This document shows, in pieces, positions 52,404-60,202 of a DNA stretch of 64,000 nucleotides (position 1 is the stretch's first letter; every line of letters starts with the position of its first letter). The stretch comes from JAKLFA01 sp964450385 (GTDB lineage: Bacteria; Omnitrophota; Gorgyraeia; Zapsychrales; JANLHA01): NCBI GenBank assembly GCA_964450385.1, contig CAYVEC010000007.1, forward strand, positions 9,828 to 73,827, given 5' to 3'. Made by a program: the position numbers and the translations under genes. The notes under the pieces were generated by a model, which was given only the letters and a program-made list of their open reading frames with translations, made no database searches and was not told the DNA's origin.

Positions 52404-52850
52404 ATGCCAAAACGGGTTCAGAAAAAGATCTACGCGGTCGTGGTGTCTCGTTTTAATGAGTTGATTACCCAGCATCTTCTTGATGGGTGTCTGAAGCAGC
52501 TCGAGGCCTTGGGGGTCGCGAAGGAGTGTATCGAGGTCATGTGGGTGCCTGGCGCGATCGAGATCCCGTTGGCGGCCCAGAAATGCCTCAAGCGGCGTTC
52601 GGTCTGCGCGGTCATTGCCCTTGGGTGCGTCATTCGGGGCGAGACGTATCATTTTGAATTGGTGGCCCAGGGCGTGGCCCAGGGCGTGATGCGGGTCATG
52701 CTTGATACCGGAAAGCCGATCGCGTTTGGGGTTCTCACCGTTGACACGGTGAATCAGGCGTATGCCCGGGTGAGGACCAAGGGCGATCATAAAGGGCGCG
52801 AGGCGGCCGAGGTCGCCGTGGAGATGGTGCGGCATATCCAGGGAGTTTAA
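52404..52850 (+). CDS. ribH: 6,7-dimethyl-8-ribityllumazine synthase
   Basis: The 148-residue protein shows VVSRFNELITQHLLDGC, WVPGAIEIPLAAQK (substrate-binding), LGCVIRGETYHFE and a C-terminal KGREAAEVAVEMV, all typical of lumazine synthase. It condenses the products of RibBA and RibD. It is 18 bases after ribBA. Confidence 0.95.
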   Translation: MPKRVQKKIYAVVVSRFNELITQHLLDGCLKQLEALGVAKECIEVMWVPGAIEIPLAAQKCLKRRSVCAVIALGCVIRGETYHFELVAQGVAQGVMRVMLDTGKPIAFGVLTVDTVNQAYARVRTKGDHKGREAAEVAVEMVRHIQGV

Positions 52851-52868
52851 ACGTTAGGGGGAACGGCC

Positions 52869-53297
52869 ATGCGCAAAAGGACTCAGGCTCGGGAATATGC
52901 GTTATACATGCTTTATCAGAAGGATATTACCCGGATGGACCTCCCATGGGTGATTAGCAATGTCTGGGAACGCGAGGGCGAGAGCGATACCGAAGTCCGG
53001 GAGTTCGCCGAGCGCCTCGTGGCCGGGATCCAGACGAATATTGAGGCGATCGATGCCAAGATCTCTGCCTACGCTACGAATTGGCAATTGAAACGTATGG
53101 CGATCATCGACCGGAATATTCTGCGGCTCGGCTTGTATGAGCTCGTGTACGCCGACGATATTCCTCCGAAGGTCAGTATTAACGAGGCGGTCGAATTGGC
53201 AAAAAAATTCGGGGATCTCGAGTCGAGCAAATTCGTGAATGGGATCTTGGACAAGATCCACAAGACCGAGGTCTCTTCACAAGAGAAGGCGCCTTGA
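52869..53297 (+). CDS. nusB: Transcription antitermination factor NusB
   Basis: The 142-residue helical protein has the NusB pattern (REYALYMLYQKDI, MAIIDRNILRLGLYEL, DIPPKVSINEAVELAKKFG, FVNGILDKI). NusB joins the antitermination complex for rRNA transcription. The neighbouring ribH-nusB pair is common in bacteria. Its stop overlaps the next start (TTGA). Confidence 0.93.
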   Translation: MRKRTQAREYALYMLYQKDITRMDLPWVISNVWEREGESDTEVREFAERLVAGIQTNIEAIDAKISAYATNWQLKRMAIIDRNILRLGLYELVYADDIPPKVSINEAVELAKKFGDLESSKFVNGILDKIHKTEVSSQEKAP

Positions 53298-54124
53298 CGA
53301 AACGAGCTGACCTACATATCCACACCTCTTTCTCCGATGGGATCGATGCTCCAGAACGGGTTGTCGAGATCGCGGTGAAGCGGGGCTTGGCTGCGATCGC
53401 GATCACGGATCACGACCAGGTCAACGGGATCGCCCCGGCGCACGCCGCGGCCGAGGGCAGGGGCCTTGAGGTCATTCCGGGGATCGAATTGTCCACCGAG
53501 CATTCCGGCAAAGATATTCATATGTTAGGTTATTTTGTCGATGTCCAGAACGCCCGTCTCCAGGAGGCCCTGGCCACGTTCCAATCGGTCCGGGTCTCCC
53601 GGGCCCGTCAGATCGTGGCCCGGCTTCGTCAGCACGGATGCGATCGCGTGACCTTTGAGGATGTTGAACCCTTGGCCGAGACAGCCTCGATCGGTCGGCC
53701 CCACATCGCCGCGGTCTTGATCGAGAAGGGGTACGCCCGTGATAATACCGATGCCTTTGAACGATTCATCGGCGAGGGGTGTCCGTGTTATGTCCCGAAA
53801 CATAAGCAGTCTCCGTTTGAGGCGATCGACCTGATTCGCTCCTGCGGCGGTGCCGCGGTCATGGCCCATCCGATGCGTACCCAGCGAGATGAATTGATCG
53901 CGGCGTTTGCTAAGGCCGGCATGGTCGGGATCGAGGCTTGGTATAGCGGGAGTACGCCCAATGAGACTCAGTTTTATGAACGCCTGGCGCAGAAATACGG
54001 CCTTATTGTCACCGGAGGGTCTGACGCCCACGGGTATGCGTATAGTTTGATCGGCCAGGTGACTGTGGATTATTCTGTGGTTGAGGCGCTTCGGGCGCGT
54101 GCGGGAGTCGGGCATGGCGGATAA
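53294..54124 (+). CDS. PHP-domain metallophosphoesterase
   Basis: The protein starts at TTG 53294, overlapping the nusB stop by 4 bases. The 276 residues have metal-binding motifs DLHIHTSFSDG, AITDHD, HMLGYF, and later AHPM and GSDAHGY, typical of the PHP family (YciV/RNase AM-like). Substrates may be 3',5'-bisphosphate nucleotides or short RNA; not assignable here. It lies between nusB and ribD in the riboflavin operon. Confidence 0.88.
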   Translation: MTKRADLHIHTSFSDGIDAPERVVEIAVKRGLAAIAITDHDQVNGIAPAHAAAEGRGLEVIPGIELSTEHSGKDIHMLGYFVDVQNARLQEALATFQSVRVSRARQIVARLRQHGCDRVTFEDVEPLAETASIGRPHIAAVLIEKGYARDNTDAFERFIGEGCPCYVPKHKQSPFEAIDLIRSCGGAAVMAHPMRTQRDELIAAFAKAGMVGIEAWYSGSTPNETQFYERLAQKYGLIVTGGSDAHGYAYSLIGQVTVDYSVVEALRARAGVGHGG

Positions 54125-55217
54125 AACAGACTGCCTCTATATGGAATGCGCCTTGGGGCTTGCCCGTCGGGCAGAAGGCCGGACGTTGCCGAATCCGATG
54201 GTCGGTTGTGTAATCGTCAAGAACGATCGGATCATCGGCCAGGGGTGGCACCGCCGGTGCGGTGCGGCCCATGCCGAGGTCGTGGCCTTAGCTGAGGCCG
54301 GGGCCCGGGCCCAAGGGGCCACGATGTATGTGACCCTGGAGCCGTGCGCCCATCATGGCCGGACCCCGCCGTGTGTTGATCAGGTGATCGAGAGTCGAGT
54401 CGCCCGCGTGGTGATCGCAAGTCCTGATCCGAATCCGCGGGTGAGCGGCCGCTCGATCCGACGGATGCGGGCTGCCGGGATCGCAGTTGAGACCGGGGTG
54501 ATGCGGGCCGAGAGCGAGACGATGAATCGGTTCTTTTACAAATATATTACAACAGGGATGCCTTTTGTTACCGTCAAGATCGCGCAGACACTCGACGGAA
54601 AGATCGCGACGGCCTCAGGCCAGTCCCGATGGATCACGTCGGCTCGGACGCGCGCCGCGGCCCATCGGAGACGGGATGCTTTTGACGCGATCATGGTGGG
54701 GGTCAATACGGTGCTCGCGGATGATCCGGTCTTGAATCCGGTAAAAAAGCGTCAGCCATGGCTCAAGGTGATTCTGGATAGCCGTCTTCGGATCCCGATC
54801 GGGTCGGCTATTTTGAAGGGCGGACAATGTCTGATCGCGACTACAGGTCAGGCCTCCACGCGGAAGATCAATGCCTTGATGAGGCGTGGGGCCGATGTTC
54901 TTGTTTGTCCGAGTGTCCGAGGCCGCGTTGATTTATTGTGGCTGATCACAGTGTTGGGTGAACGCGAGGTCTCGAATCTCCTGATCGAGGGGGGGGCTCG
55001 TGTGGTCTCGGCGGCTTTGATCGCTCGGATCGCGGATCGGGCTATGATCTTTGTGGCGCCGAAGATTATCGGGGACGAGCGAGCACTCAGTGCGGTATGT
55101 GGCCTTCGGCCGAAGACGCTTAGTGACGCGCTCGAGATTCATCCTGATCGGATGGACGTGATCGGGTCGGATATTGTGATCGAGGGGGATGTGCGGTATT
55201 TATCAGGCGGTGAATGA
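54114..55217 (+). CDS. ribD: Bifunctional pyrimidine deaminase / reductase RibD
   Basis: ATG 54114 (GGGAGTCGGG upstream) overlaps the preceding gene by 11 bases; the longer frame from 54081 lacks a ribosome site. The 367 residues have the zinc deaminase domain (HAEVVALAEAG, PCAHHGRTPPC) at 50-90 and the RibD reductase domain (~150-360; KIAQTLDGKIAT, LLIEGGARV). It makes the pyrimidine intermediate for RibH. Confidence 0.94.
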   Translation: MADKTDCLYMECALGLARRAEGRTLPNPMVGCVIVKNDRIIGQGWHRRCGAAHAEVVALAEAGARAQGATMYVTLEPCAHHGRTPPCVDQVIESRVARVVIASPDPNPRVSGRSIRRMRAAGIAVETGVMRAESETMNRFFYKYITTGMPFVTVKIAQTLDGKIATASGQSRWITSARTRAAAHRRRDAFDAIMVGVNTVLADDPVLNPVKKRQPWLKVILDSRLRIPIGSAILKGGQCLIATTGQASTRKINALMRRGADVLVCPSVRGRVDLLWLITVLGEREVSNLLIEGGARVVSAALIARIADRAMIFVAPKIIGDERALSAVCGLRPKTLSDALEIHPDRMDVIGSDIVIEGDVRYLSGGE

Positions 55218-55230
55218 AAGGGGAGGGGCG

Positions 55231-55821
55231 ATGTTTTCAGGGATCGTTGAGGAGAAAGGGATCGTGAGGGAGGTCTCACGGCGAGAGAATCTTATTACCA
55301 TGACGGTCGAAGGCGGGCGTGTCGTTCGGGGGACCCGGATCGGCGACAGCATTGCGGTGAATGGCGTTTGTCTGACCGTGACCCGGATCAAGGGGCGGTG
55401 CCTGACCTTTGATCTCATGAAAGAGACGCTTAAGGCCACGACCCTCGGGTATGCCCATGACGGTGTCTCGGTCAATCTTGAACGGGCCCTCCGGGTGAAC
55501 ACCCGGTTGGGCGGGCACTTTGTTTCGGGCCATGTCGATGGGATGGGCATTCTTAAGAAGAAGGTCACCCTCCCCAATTATGTGGAATGGCAGATCGAAC
55601 TTGATCGTGAGCTTATGATGTACATCGCTCCGAAGTGTTCGGTCGCGGTGGACGGCGTGAGCCTGACGATCGGCTGGGTCAAGAAGGCGGGACGGCTGTT
55701 TTCGATCTATTTGATCCCGCACACCCTTGAGGTCACGACCTTCGGGGAAAAACGCGTGGGTCAAAAACTGAATATTGAAACTGATATGCTGGCGAAGTAT
55801 ATTTTGCATGCCCGCGAATAG
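55231..55821 (+). CDS. ribE: Riboflavin synthase alpha chain
   Basis: ATG 55231 (AAGGGGAGGGG upstream) gives 196 residues beginning MFSGIVEEKG as usual. Two lumazine-binding repeats are visible (DSIAVNGVCLTVT; GHFVSGHVDG; SVAVDGVSLTI). It dismutates lumazine to riboflavin. It is the last riboflavin gene of the operon. Confidence 0.95.
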   Translation: MFSGIVEEKGIVREVSRRENLITMTVEGGRVVRGTRIGDSIAVNGVCLTVTRIKGRCLTFDLMKETLKATTLGYAHDGVSVNLERALRVNTRLGGHFVSGHVDGMGILKKKVTLPNYVEWQIELDRELMMYIAPKCSVAVDGVSLTIGWVKKAGRLFSIYLIPHTLEVTTFGEKRVGQKLNIETDMLAKYILHARE

Positions 55822-55862
55822 CCGTCGGGATGCGCTCGTTTAACCAGGGCCATCGGTTTTGT

Positions 55863-55890
55863 TTGTATCGAATGACCCATATGTTATAAT
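55863..55890 (+). promoter_or_regulatory. Leaderless-type promoter of the ketosynthase-like gene
   Basis: TTGTAT (55863-55868), a 16-bp spacer and TATAAT (55885-55890); the ATG at 55897 begins six bases later, leaving no room for a Shine-Dalgarno site. Confidence 0.6.
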
Positions 55891-55896
55891 GTCGCT

Positions 55897-57144
55897 ATGT
55901 CGAAACGGATGGTTATTACAGGTCTAGGCGTTCTGGCGCCGAACGCCAAGGGGAAAGAGGCCTATTGGCAGGCCCTTCGAGAGGGCCGTGCTGGGTATCG
56001 GCCGATTTCCCTCTTTGATGTCTCTCCGTTCAACACGCAGATCGGTGCGGAGGTCCCAGACTTTGATGCGACCGAGTATCTGGGAAAAAAAGGCCTCCGG
56101 AACATGGATCGGGCCACACGCCTGGTCCTTTCGGCGGCAAAGATGCTCATGGAGGATTCCGGTTATGGTGACAAGATCAGCGACGAGGCAACGCACGACT
56201 TTGGGGTCTCGGTCGGAACCACGCTTGGGAGCATCGATAGCATCGTGGGTTTTGGTGAGGTGATTGTGCGGGAAGGCCCGCGCTATGTTAATCCCGCCCT
56301 TTTTCCGAACACCGTTCTGAATTCACCGGCAAGTCATATTTCGATCTGGTTCAATATCCAGGGATTTAATTCGACCTTATCCAACGGATTTACAACGAGC
56401 CTCGATGCCGTTCAATACGGCTGTGATGCGATCGCAAACGATCAGGTTCAGGCTGTCCTGACCGGCGGGGTCGAGGAGATGTCCTGGCACACCTTTTTCG
56501 GGTGTCACACCCTCCAATACCTGTCTGGGTCCGTTAAGGGCGAGCCGTTTGTGAACTGCCCGTTTGACCGACGGCGGAATGGGATCGTCTTGGGAGAGGG
56601 GGCCTGTCTCTTCGGTGTCGAGTCGCTCGCGTTTGCCCAAGGCCGTCAGGCCCGGATCATGGCGGAGATCGTGGCCTACGGGTATGAGTTTGATCATTTT
56701 CGCGCCTTTAAATTCAATCCGCGCGGGTCAGGGATGCGCCACGCGATGGCCCAGGCCCTGGATCAGGCCGGGATGTCTCCAGGGGATATTGACTGTATTT
56801 TCGCGAACGCGAATTCTACCGTGGCGGCGGACCGGATCGAGGCCGCGGCCATCCGTAAAATCTTTGGTCAGGCTGCCTCGCGGGTTCCTGTGACCGCGGT
56901 AAAATCGATGATCGGTGAGACGTATAGCGTTTCCGGGGCCTTGTCGGCCGCGGCGGCGCTCGGCGCGATGGAGAAGAGCTTTATTCCGCCGACAATTCAT
57001 TATCAGGAGCCGGACCCGGAGTGCGATCTGGAGATCGTGGGGAATCAGGCGGTCCAGGCGGATCTGAAGAATGTCATGATTTTGAATTTTTCTCCGTCGG
57101 CAGGAAACGTCTGTTGGATCCTTAGGAAATGGAACGGGTCATGA
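55897..57144 (+). CDS. Beta-ketoacyl synthase homologue lacking all three catalytic residues
   Basis: The 415-residue protein has the thiolase-fold layout of FabF-type synthases (ITGLGVLAPN start, GVSVGTTLGS, GEGACLFGVES). The catalytic Cys of the TACxxG motif is Phe165 (in SNGFTTS), the first His (NAHGT) is Asn304 (FANANST) and the second His (KSMTGH) is Glu341 (KSMIGE). It therefore cannot condense substrates; chain-length-factor-like proteins lose the Cys but differ otherwise. The gene begins an operon with fabG- and fabZ-like genes. Likely a structural or scaffold partner of an unlinked synthase. Confidence 0.88.
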   Translation: MSKRMVITGLGVLAPNAKGKEAYWQALREGRAGYRPISLFDVSPFNTQIGAEVPDFDATEYLGKKGLRNMDRATRLVLSAAKMLMEDSGYGDKISDEATHDFGVSVGTTLGSIDSIVGFGEVIVREGPRYVNPALFPNTVLNSPASHISIWFNIQGFNSTLSNGFTTSLDAVQYGCDAIANDQVQAVLTGGVEEMSWHTFFGCHTLQYLSGSVKGEPFVNCPFDRRRNGIVLGEGACLFGVESLAFAQGRQARIMAEIVAYGYEFDHFRAFKFNPRGSGMRHAMAQALDQAGMSPGDIDCIFANANSTVAADRIEAAAIRKIFGQAASRVPVTAVKSMIGETYSVSGALSAAAALGAMEKSFIPPTIHYQEPDPECDLEIVGNQAVQADLKNVMILNFSPSAGNVCWILRKWNGS

Positions 57145-57890
57145 ATGATCTAAAAGGCAAGGCCGCGATCGTGACAGGCGGGTCCCGGGGGATCGGCCGG
57201 GCGCTCGTCTTAATGCTCGCGCGCGAGGGATGCGATGTCGCGTTTAATTACGCGCAGAACGCCTCGGCGGCGACGGCGCTCGTGGAGGAGGCGGCGGCCT
57301 ATGGGGTGCGTTGTCGTGCCCGTCAGGTCGATGTCCGGGATTTCGAGGCGGTGAAGAGTTGGGTCGCGGAGGCGAAGGAGGCCTTTGGGCGCCTGGATAT
57401 TTTGATCAATAACGCGGGGATCATTAAGGACAAGCCGTTCTTGATGATGACGCCCGATGAATGGCATGCGGTCATTGATACGAATCTGAACGGCATGTTC
57501 AATGCGGCCCGGACTTGTGTTTTTACCTTTTTGAAACAGCGCAGCGGGGTCATTGTTAATATCTCATCGATCAGCGGGATCATCGGATTGCCGGGGCAGA
57601 CGAATTATTCGGCCTCGAAAGGCGGGATGAACGCCTTCACGAAGGCTTTGGCTAAGGAAGCCGCGCCGTATAACGTCCGCGTCAATGCCGTGGCCCCGGG
57701 GTTCATCGAGACCGATATGCTTGTCGGGATGCCCGAGGATATCCGCGCGAAACTCGTGGCGCAGGTCCCGCTCGGCCGTGTCGGAAGCGTCGAGGATGTC
57801 TGCGGCTGTGTCCGGTTTTTGATCAGTGACGATGCAGCGTACATGACAGGGCACATTATTCAGGTCGATGGCGGGTTGGCGATCCGTTAA
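57141..57890 (+). CDS. Short-chain dehydrogenase, FabG-like 3-oxoacyl-ACP reductase
   Basis: I place the start at ATG 57141, overlapping the ketosynthase stop (ATGA); ATG 57129 is possible. The ~249 residues have the Rossmann TGGSRGIGR, NNAG, catalytic Ser in SSISG, YSASKGG (Tyr/Lys), and C-terminal PLGRVGSVEDV and VDGG typical of FabG. It reduces beta-ketoacyl-ACP with NADPH. It is inside the small fatty-acid-like operon, so its substrate may be a specialised acyl chain. Confidence 0.9.
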   Translation: MNDLKGKAAIVTGGSRGIGRALVLMLAREGCDVAFNYAQNASAATALVEEAAAYGVRCRARQVDVRDFEAVKSWVAEAKEAFGRLDILINNAGIIKDKPFLMMTPDEWHAVIDTNLNGMFNAARTCVFTFLKQRSGVIVNISSISGIIGLPGQTNYSASKGGMNAFTKALAKEAAPYNVRVNAVAPGFIETDMLVGMPEDIRAKLVAQVPLGRVGSVEDVCGCVRFLISDDAAYMTGHIIQVDGGLAIR

Positions 57891-57905
57891 CGGGGAGGGG
57901 CGGGG

Positions 57906-58340
57906 ATGGAGCTCGGCGTTCAAGAGATCAAAAAGATCATTCCCCATCGGTATCCGTTTCTTCTTATCGATCGGGTGATTGAGGTCAAACCGAAAGAATA
58001 CCTCGTGGCTGTTAAGAATGTCTCGGTGAATGAGATGTTTTTTAACGGGCATTTTCCGGAAGAAAAGGTCATGCCCGGGGTCCTTATTGTTGAGGCCATG
58101 GCCCAGGCGGCGTGCGTTTATGGGTATTTCTCTCAGGGATGGGAGGGGAGAAATTTGATCTATTATCTGGGCAAGGTCACGGCACGGTTCATTCGGCCGG
58201 TGCGCCCCGGGGATCGCCTGGAGATACGGATCTCGACGGTCAAGCTCCTTGCGATGACGGGGATCGTTAAAGCCGAGGCCTCGGTCGATGGGCAGGCGGT
58301 TGCCGCGGCGGAGATCGCCTTTGGGGTGAAAGAGGCATGA
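57906..58340 (+). CDS. 3-hydroxyacyl-ACP dehydratase, FabZ-like
   Basis: The 144-residue hot-dog protein has FabZ signatures: PHRYPFLLIDRV, GHFPEEKVMPGVLIVEAMAQ (catalytic His and Glu). It dehydrates beta-hydroxyacyl-ACP. It is 15 bases after the reductase, and a terminator follows. With the dead ketosynthase it forms an incomplete fatty-acid elongation set. Confidence 0.9.
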   Translation: MELGVQEIKKIIPHRYPFLLIDRVIEVKPKEYLVAVKNVSVNEMFFNGHFPEEKVMPGVLIVEAMAQAACVYGYFSQGWEGRNLIYYLGKVTARFIRPVRPGDRLEIRISTVKLLAMTGIVKAEASVDGQAVAAAEIAFGVKEA

Positions 58341-58367
58341 GCGTCTATCCGAACGAGAGAGACTGGG

Positions 58368-58390
58368 AGCAGCCGCAGGGCTGCTTTTTT
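58368..58390 (+). terminator. Rho-independent terminator after the fabZ-like gene
   Basis: AGCAGCC (58368-58374) pairs with GGCTGCT (58379-58385) with a 4-base loop, followed by a T run. The next gene starts 24 bases later, so some readthrough or a promoter inside the gap is expected. Confidence 0.75.
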
Positions 58391-58413
58391 ATTGTCATGA
58401 AGGCGGGGTCGAA

Positions 58414-59715
58414 ATGATGACGCGGGCAGCAGGGCATGGAGAGGTCTATGACGTCGTGGTTGTCGGAGGAGGTCCGGCCGGCATGATGGCGGCCCTGCGC
58501 GCTGCTGAGCAAGGGGCGCGGGTTCTTTTATGCGAGCGGAATGATCAGCTCGGGCGGAAGCTGCTTCTTACGGGGAAGGGCCGCTGTAATGTGACGAACG
58601 CCTGCGGGTTGGATGATTTTTTAAAGCGGTTCTTCGGCCGCGGAGATTTTCTTCGCGATGCCTTTAAGGCCTTTTTCCATCAAGACCTCATTGATTTTTT
58701 AAAGACCCGGGGGCTTGATGTCCGGGTTGAACGCCAGCAACGCGTTTTTCCCGTGACCGACCGGGCGAGCAGTGTGCGAAATGTCTTGGAACGGGCCCTC
58801 GATGATCATCGGGTGACGATCGCCTACGGGACCCGGGTCACGGCGTTGTGTTGTGAGGGCGATCGGGTGACCGGGATCGTGACCGCAGAGGCCAGGACGA
58901 TTATGGCGAAAACGGTGATCATCGCGACGGGCGGGTGCAGTTACAAGGCCACCGGATCAACCGGGGACGGCCTTCGTATGGCAGAACGGACCGGGCATCG
59001 GATCGTCCCTGTTCGGCCGTCGCTCGTCGGGATGAAGACCCGCGAGCGGTATGTCAAAGACCTGGAAGGGATCACATTAAAAAATATCCGACTCACTTTT
59101 GTCGGCGGTAAAAAAAGGATCCTGTCGGAGATCGGCGAGGTCCTGTTCACCGGGGTCGGGATCTCAGGGCCCCTTGTCATCAGCGCGAGCGGGGATCTCG
59201 TGGATTGGCTTCGAGATGGGATAGAGGTCAGGGCTCTCATTGACATGAAACCCGCGGTGACCGAGGAACAGCTCGAGCGGCGGTTTGTCCATGAGTGTTC
59301 GCGGGCGCCCCGTAAGGCCCTCAAGAATCTTTTTAAAGAGTTTGTACCGCAGCGGATGGTGGCAGTGCTTTTATCCCTGGCTGGGATCGATGGCGACCTC
59401 GCGGTGAGTCAGGCCCCCGCGCCTCAGCGCCGGAAGCTGGCGGCGTTGTTGAAAGAGATGGAGCTTCATATCGCCTCAAGTGAGGCATTTGATACGGCCA
59501 TGGTGACCCGGGGAGGTGTTTCGCTCCGTGATATTGATCCGCGCTCGATGGCATCGCGCCGGTGCGCAGGATTATATTTTGCCGGGGAAGTGATTGATAT
59601 TGACGGGGATACGGGTGGATTTAATCTTCAGGCCGCGTTCTCGACCGGTCACCTCGCGGGTGGGGCCGCGGCCATGGGGTCTCGGGAGGCTAAAGAGGAG
59701 GGCTGTCATGAGTGA
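58414..59715 (+). CDS. BaiN/YhiN-like FAD-dependent oxidoreductase
   Basis: The 433-residue flavoprotein has the FAD-binding VVGGGPAGMMAALRAAEQG, KLLLTGKGRCNVTN (a family hallmark), IATGGCSYKATGSTGDG and the C-terminal LYFAGEVIDIDGDTGGFNLQAAFSTG. It matches the HI0933/YhiN/BaiN family of proposed 3-dehydro-bile-acid reductases; the physiological substrate in this organism is unknown. Its end overlaps the next gene by 8 bases. Confidence 0.93.
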   Translation: MMTRAAGHGEVYDVVVVGGGPAGMMAALRAAEQGARVLLCERNDQLGRKLLLTGKGRCNVTNACGLDDFLKRFFGRGDFLRDAFKAFFHQDLIDFLKTRGLDVRVERQQRVFPVTDRASSVRNVLERALDDHRVTIAYGTRVTALCCEGDRVTGIVTAEARTIMAKTVIIATGGCSYKATGSTGDGLRMAERTGHRIVPVRPSLVGMKTRERYVKDLEGITLKNIRLTFVGGKKRILSEIGEVLFTGVGISGPLVISASGDLVDWLRDGIEVRALIDMKPAVTEEQLERRFVHECSRAPRKALKNLFKEFVPQRMVAVLLSLAGIDGDLAVSQAPAPQRRKLAALLKEMELHIASSEAFDTAMVTRGGVSLRDIDPRSMASRRCAGLYFAGEVIDIDGDTGGFNLQAAFSTGHLAGGAAAMGSREAKEEGCHE

Positions 59716-60097
59716 AAAAAGAAGGTGCCATCGTTTTCGGATGCAGCTACCGGCATCGTTCGAGATCGGACCCGGCGAGAAAACCCTGATCATCGCCTCG
59801 ACCCTTGATGTGAGCGCGACCGGGCTGAGCATGCTCGTTCGTAATGTCGATCTTCGGGTCGATCAGGAGATTGATCTTTTGATCCGGCTCAATCGGGGGG
59901 AGAGGGTCCGTTTGAAGACGGCGGTGCGGTGGATCGAGGGCGCTGCTGCCTTTGGCGGGAGGGAATATCGTGTCGGGCTGGAGGTAATCACGGATGGGCA
60001 AAGCCAGGAGTTTAAACGTTTTGTCGTGATGGTGGCCCGGCACATGGTGGAATTTTTTAAGGGTTCAGCTGGGACTGAGTCTGCCCCGGGTCCGTGA
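59708..60097 (+). CDS. PilZ-domain protein
   Basis: ATG 59708 (GAGGAGGG upstream) overlaps the previous stop by 8 bases; a longer frame from 59594 is unlikely to be translated. The 129 residues have the c-di-GMP-binding pattern RRCHRFRM (RxxxR-like) and DVSATG (D/NxSxxG) with the beta-barrel core. It is a candidate second-messenger receptor, target unknown. Confidence 0.85.
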   Translation: MSEKRRCHRFRMQLPASFEIGPGEKTLIIASTLDVSATGLSMLVRNVDLRVDQEIDLLIRLNRGERVRLKTAVRWIEGAAAFGGREYRVGLEVITDGQSQEFKRFVVMVARHMVEFFKGSAGTESAPGP

Positions 60098-60202
60098 TCC
60101 GGGGTGTAAAATTTTATTGTCGTTGGCGAATATTTTGTTATCATATCTAGGGTTTTTTGACGCACCCCATTCTCACATCTAGTTCTCACACAGGAGGCCT
60201 TC

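Noticed and set aside
55897..58340. Type II polyketide or aryl-polyene cluster
   Set aside because: Only one (dead) ketosynthase, one reductase and one dehydratase are present; no acyl carrier protein, active ketosynthase, acyltransferase or export gene is nearby.
59594..59707. Longer N-terminal extension of the PilZ protein
   Set aside because: It lies inside the flavoprotein gene in another frame, lacks a ribosome site and encodes an Arg/Pro-rich stretch; ATG 59708 has GAGGAGGG.
60170..60190. Two copies of TTCTCACA before the Na/Pi cotransporter, considered as a Pho box
   Set aside because: The copies are 13 bp apart, not 11, and do not fit the PhoB phase seen upstream of the porin; no -10 at the right distance.
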